A stretch of 64,000 bases of DNA from positions 124,001 to 188,000 of the forward strand of contig NZ_MWUJ01000006.1 in assembly GCF_002210225.1 (NCBI RefSeq). Direction: 5' to 3'. This stretch comes from Geofilum rhodophaeum (lineage in GTDB: Bacteria; Bacteroidota; Bacteroidia; Bacteroidales; Marinilabiliaceae). Under the pieces are notes generated by a model. It was given only the letters and a program-made list of their open reading frames with translations, did not search any database and was not told where the DNA came from. The position numbers and the translations under genes were made by a program. Below, one piece after another: positions 63,359 to 64,000 of this stretch (position 1 is its first letter; every line of letters starts with the position of its first letter).

Positions 63359-63364
63359 TTGCCA
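63224..63364 (+). other. attC-like recombination site of cassette 2
   Basis: A 141-base imperfect palindrome. It starts AGCTAAC within GCAGCTAAC and ends GTTGCCA. Arms GCTATATACCCC...CGTGGC (63234-63254) and GCCACG...GGGGAATATAGC (63330-63351) pair with a few bulges. GTTGCCAACAAG then opens the next cassette. Length and layout match the first site although the sequence differs, as is usual for attC. Confidence 0.7.
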
Positions 63365-63502
63365 ACAAGTTTAGAAAAACAATAAACTATTTATCATGAA
63401 TTTGCTGCAAAACAAAGTTCGGTATTGTATGGCAAACGAGTGAATAAAGACTTGAACGATTATTGAAGGTAGCAACCTAATAGATAGCAACTCCCAAATT
63501 GC
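63359..63502 (+). mobile_element. start of a third cassette, interrupted by an IS
   Basis: The 5' core GTTGCCA is followed by about 140 bases without a convincing ORF before IS21-type terminal repeats begin. An 11-base direct repeat TTGCTGCAAAA occurs at 63402 and 63499. The rest of the cassette, with an expected TGGCAAC core, would lie beyond the insertion, outside the window. Confidence 0.45.
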
Positions 63503-63518
63503 TGCAAAATCCGGATGA

Positions 63519-63642
63519 TTCCGGACACCCCTACCGATTTATTCCGGACAGTGCTACCGATTTATTCCGGACACCCCTACCGTTTTATAGCGGACAGCGG
63601 TACCGAATAATACCGGACAGCAAATCCGTTTGATTCCGGACA
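63519..63642. repeat. six 23-bp iterons at the IS21 left end
   Basis: CCGGACA (GCGGACA in one copy) starts at 63521, 63544, 63567, 63590, 63613 and 63636, exactly 23 bases apart. Most units read TTCCGGACA followed by CTACCG or TACCGA. Multiple end repeats are usual for IS21-family elements and probably bind the transposase IstA. Confidence 0.9.
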
Positions 63643-63684
63643 CTTTTCTCGTAAACTTTATGCCATTAACCAAAAACAAGGAAA

Positions 63685-64000
63685 ATGGCAAAAAAAAGGA
63701 TTGACATGAGAAAAGTTCGTAAATTATTAAGACTGCATTATGAACAAGGCGTTGACAGCGTTCGCCAGTTATCTCAACTGTGCGGTATCGGCAAAACCAC
63801 AGCAAGCGAATATCTTCAAGCCTACAAACGAAGTGGGCTGACCTATAGTCAGGTCACTGAACTCAGCGATAGCGCACTCCAAACGGCGCTGAAAGGCTCT
63901 GAGAAAGCCGAAAACGCGAAATATGAAGATCTTTACCAACGCTTTCCGCATTTCGATCAGGAGCTAAAAAAGCACAAGATGTCGATTAAAGTGCTATGGG
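63685..64000 (+). CDS. istA: IS21-family transposase IstA, N-terminal part (truncated at the edge)
   Basis: An open frame from ATG 63685 continues past the window end (105 codons seen). The N-terminus MAKKRIDMRKVRKLLRLH and the helix-turn-helix VRQLSQLCGIGKTTASEYL match IstA DNA-binding domains. The DDE catalytic core would lie downstream. Its composition is less AT-rich than the adjoining cassettes, as expected for a separate insertion. Confidence 0.87.
   Translation, partial: MAKKRIDMRKVRKLLRLHYEQGVDSVRQLSQLCGIGKTTASEYLQAYKRSGLTYSQVTELSDSALQTALKGSEKAENAKYEDLYQRFPHFDQELKKHKMSIKVLW

Larger units (their letters stand above)
63503..64000 (+). mobile_element. IS21-family insertion sequence, left part
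   Basis: The left terminal region with repeated TTCCGGACA motifs is followed by an istA-type transposase start. The exact left tip is uncertain, but TGCAAAATCCGG at 63503 is a candidate, as IS21 elements usually begin with TG. The element runs off the right edge, so the right end and istB are not seen. Confidence 0.8.

Noticed and set aside
63519-63642. Regular 23-bp repeats resembling a CRISPR array
   Set aside because: Conserved and variable parts add up to only 23 bases, there are no spacer-length unique segments, and an IstA gene follows directly. They are IS21 end repeats.

Overview
The window is a chromosomal segment of a Bacteroidota bacterium, most likely an anaerobic fermenting member of the Bacteroidales/Marinilabiliales. 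This rests on protein families typical of the phylum: NigD-like, GldI-like and DUF4105/DUF3078/DUF6340 proteins, a PorE-like OmpA protein, a TonB-plug chimera, and a Gcw_chp-type barrel next to glnK-amtB. The phylum's TAnnTTTG -7 box recurs in many gene-starting gaps. A pta/ackA plus ptb/buk fermentation operon supports the lifestyle. No rRNA is present. The order-level placement is inference.

Layout. 0-2 kb: end of an unidentified gene, then pyrK-pyrD. 2-7.5 kb: cell-envelope, thioredoxin-fold and serine-hydrolase genes. 7.8-14.5 kb: TPR lipoprotein, gyrA and clpC. 14.5-24.8 kb: TPR protein, thrC with a phosphoglycerate-mutase-like homoserine kinase candidate, an AddA-like helicase-nuclease, pyrB-pyrI-flavin reductase, and an M18 peptidase. 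24.8-33.9 kb: a degenerate GH3/beta-lactamase fusion, a response regulator, PorE-like protein, PlsC, DUF3078, MscS and NigD-like proteins. 34-36.4 kb: an ammonium operon (barrel, PII, AmtB). 36.5-42.6 kb: three FKBP-related lipoproteins, nrnA, ndk, DUF721, recF, a TPR protein and ribH, followed by tRNA-Tyr and tRNA-Gly. 42.9-48.2 kb: fermentation operon pta-hbd-ackA-ptb-buk. 48.4-57.3 kb: TonB-like protein, dacB, DUF6340, alcohol dehydrogenase, fabG, a second MscS, a sirtuin and sucD. 57.3-59.6 kb: mnmE and a metallophosphoesterase.

From about 59.6 kb the character changes. The sequence becomes AT-rich and has the anatomy of an integron-type gene-cassette array. Cassette 1 (59697-60545, small secreted protein) and cassette 2 (60546-63358, an 862-residue SMC-like ATPase with a zinc-hook-like CxxC) each begin with a core sequence that is the exact reverse complement of the core at the start of their own attC-like site. 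Each attC-like site is a 130-140 bp imperfect palindrome. A third cassette start is followed at once by an IS21-family element whose left end carries six 23-bp repeats and the start of istA. No integron integrase lies in the window, so this is either the distal part of an integron or a cassette cluster lacking an integrase. The large ATPase is a candidate defence gene carried as a cassette.

Metabolically the window links both early and late pyrimidine synthesis (PyrB/PyrI, PyrK/PyrD), threonine synthesis, nitrogen uptake, and acyl-phosphate fermentation to acetate and possibly butyrate, with an iron alcohol dehydrogenase nearby.
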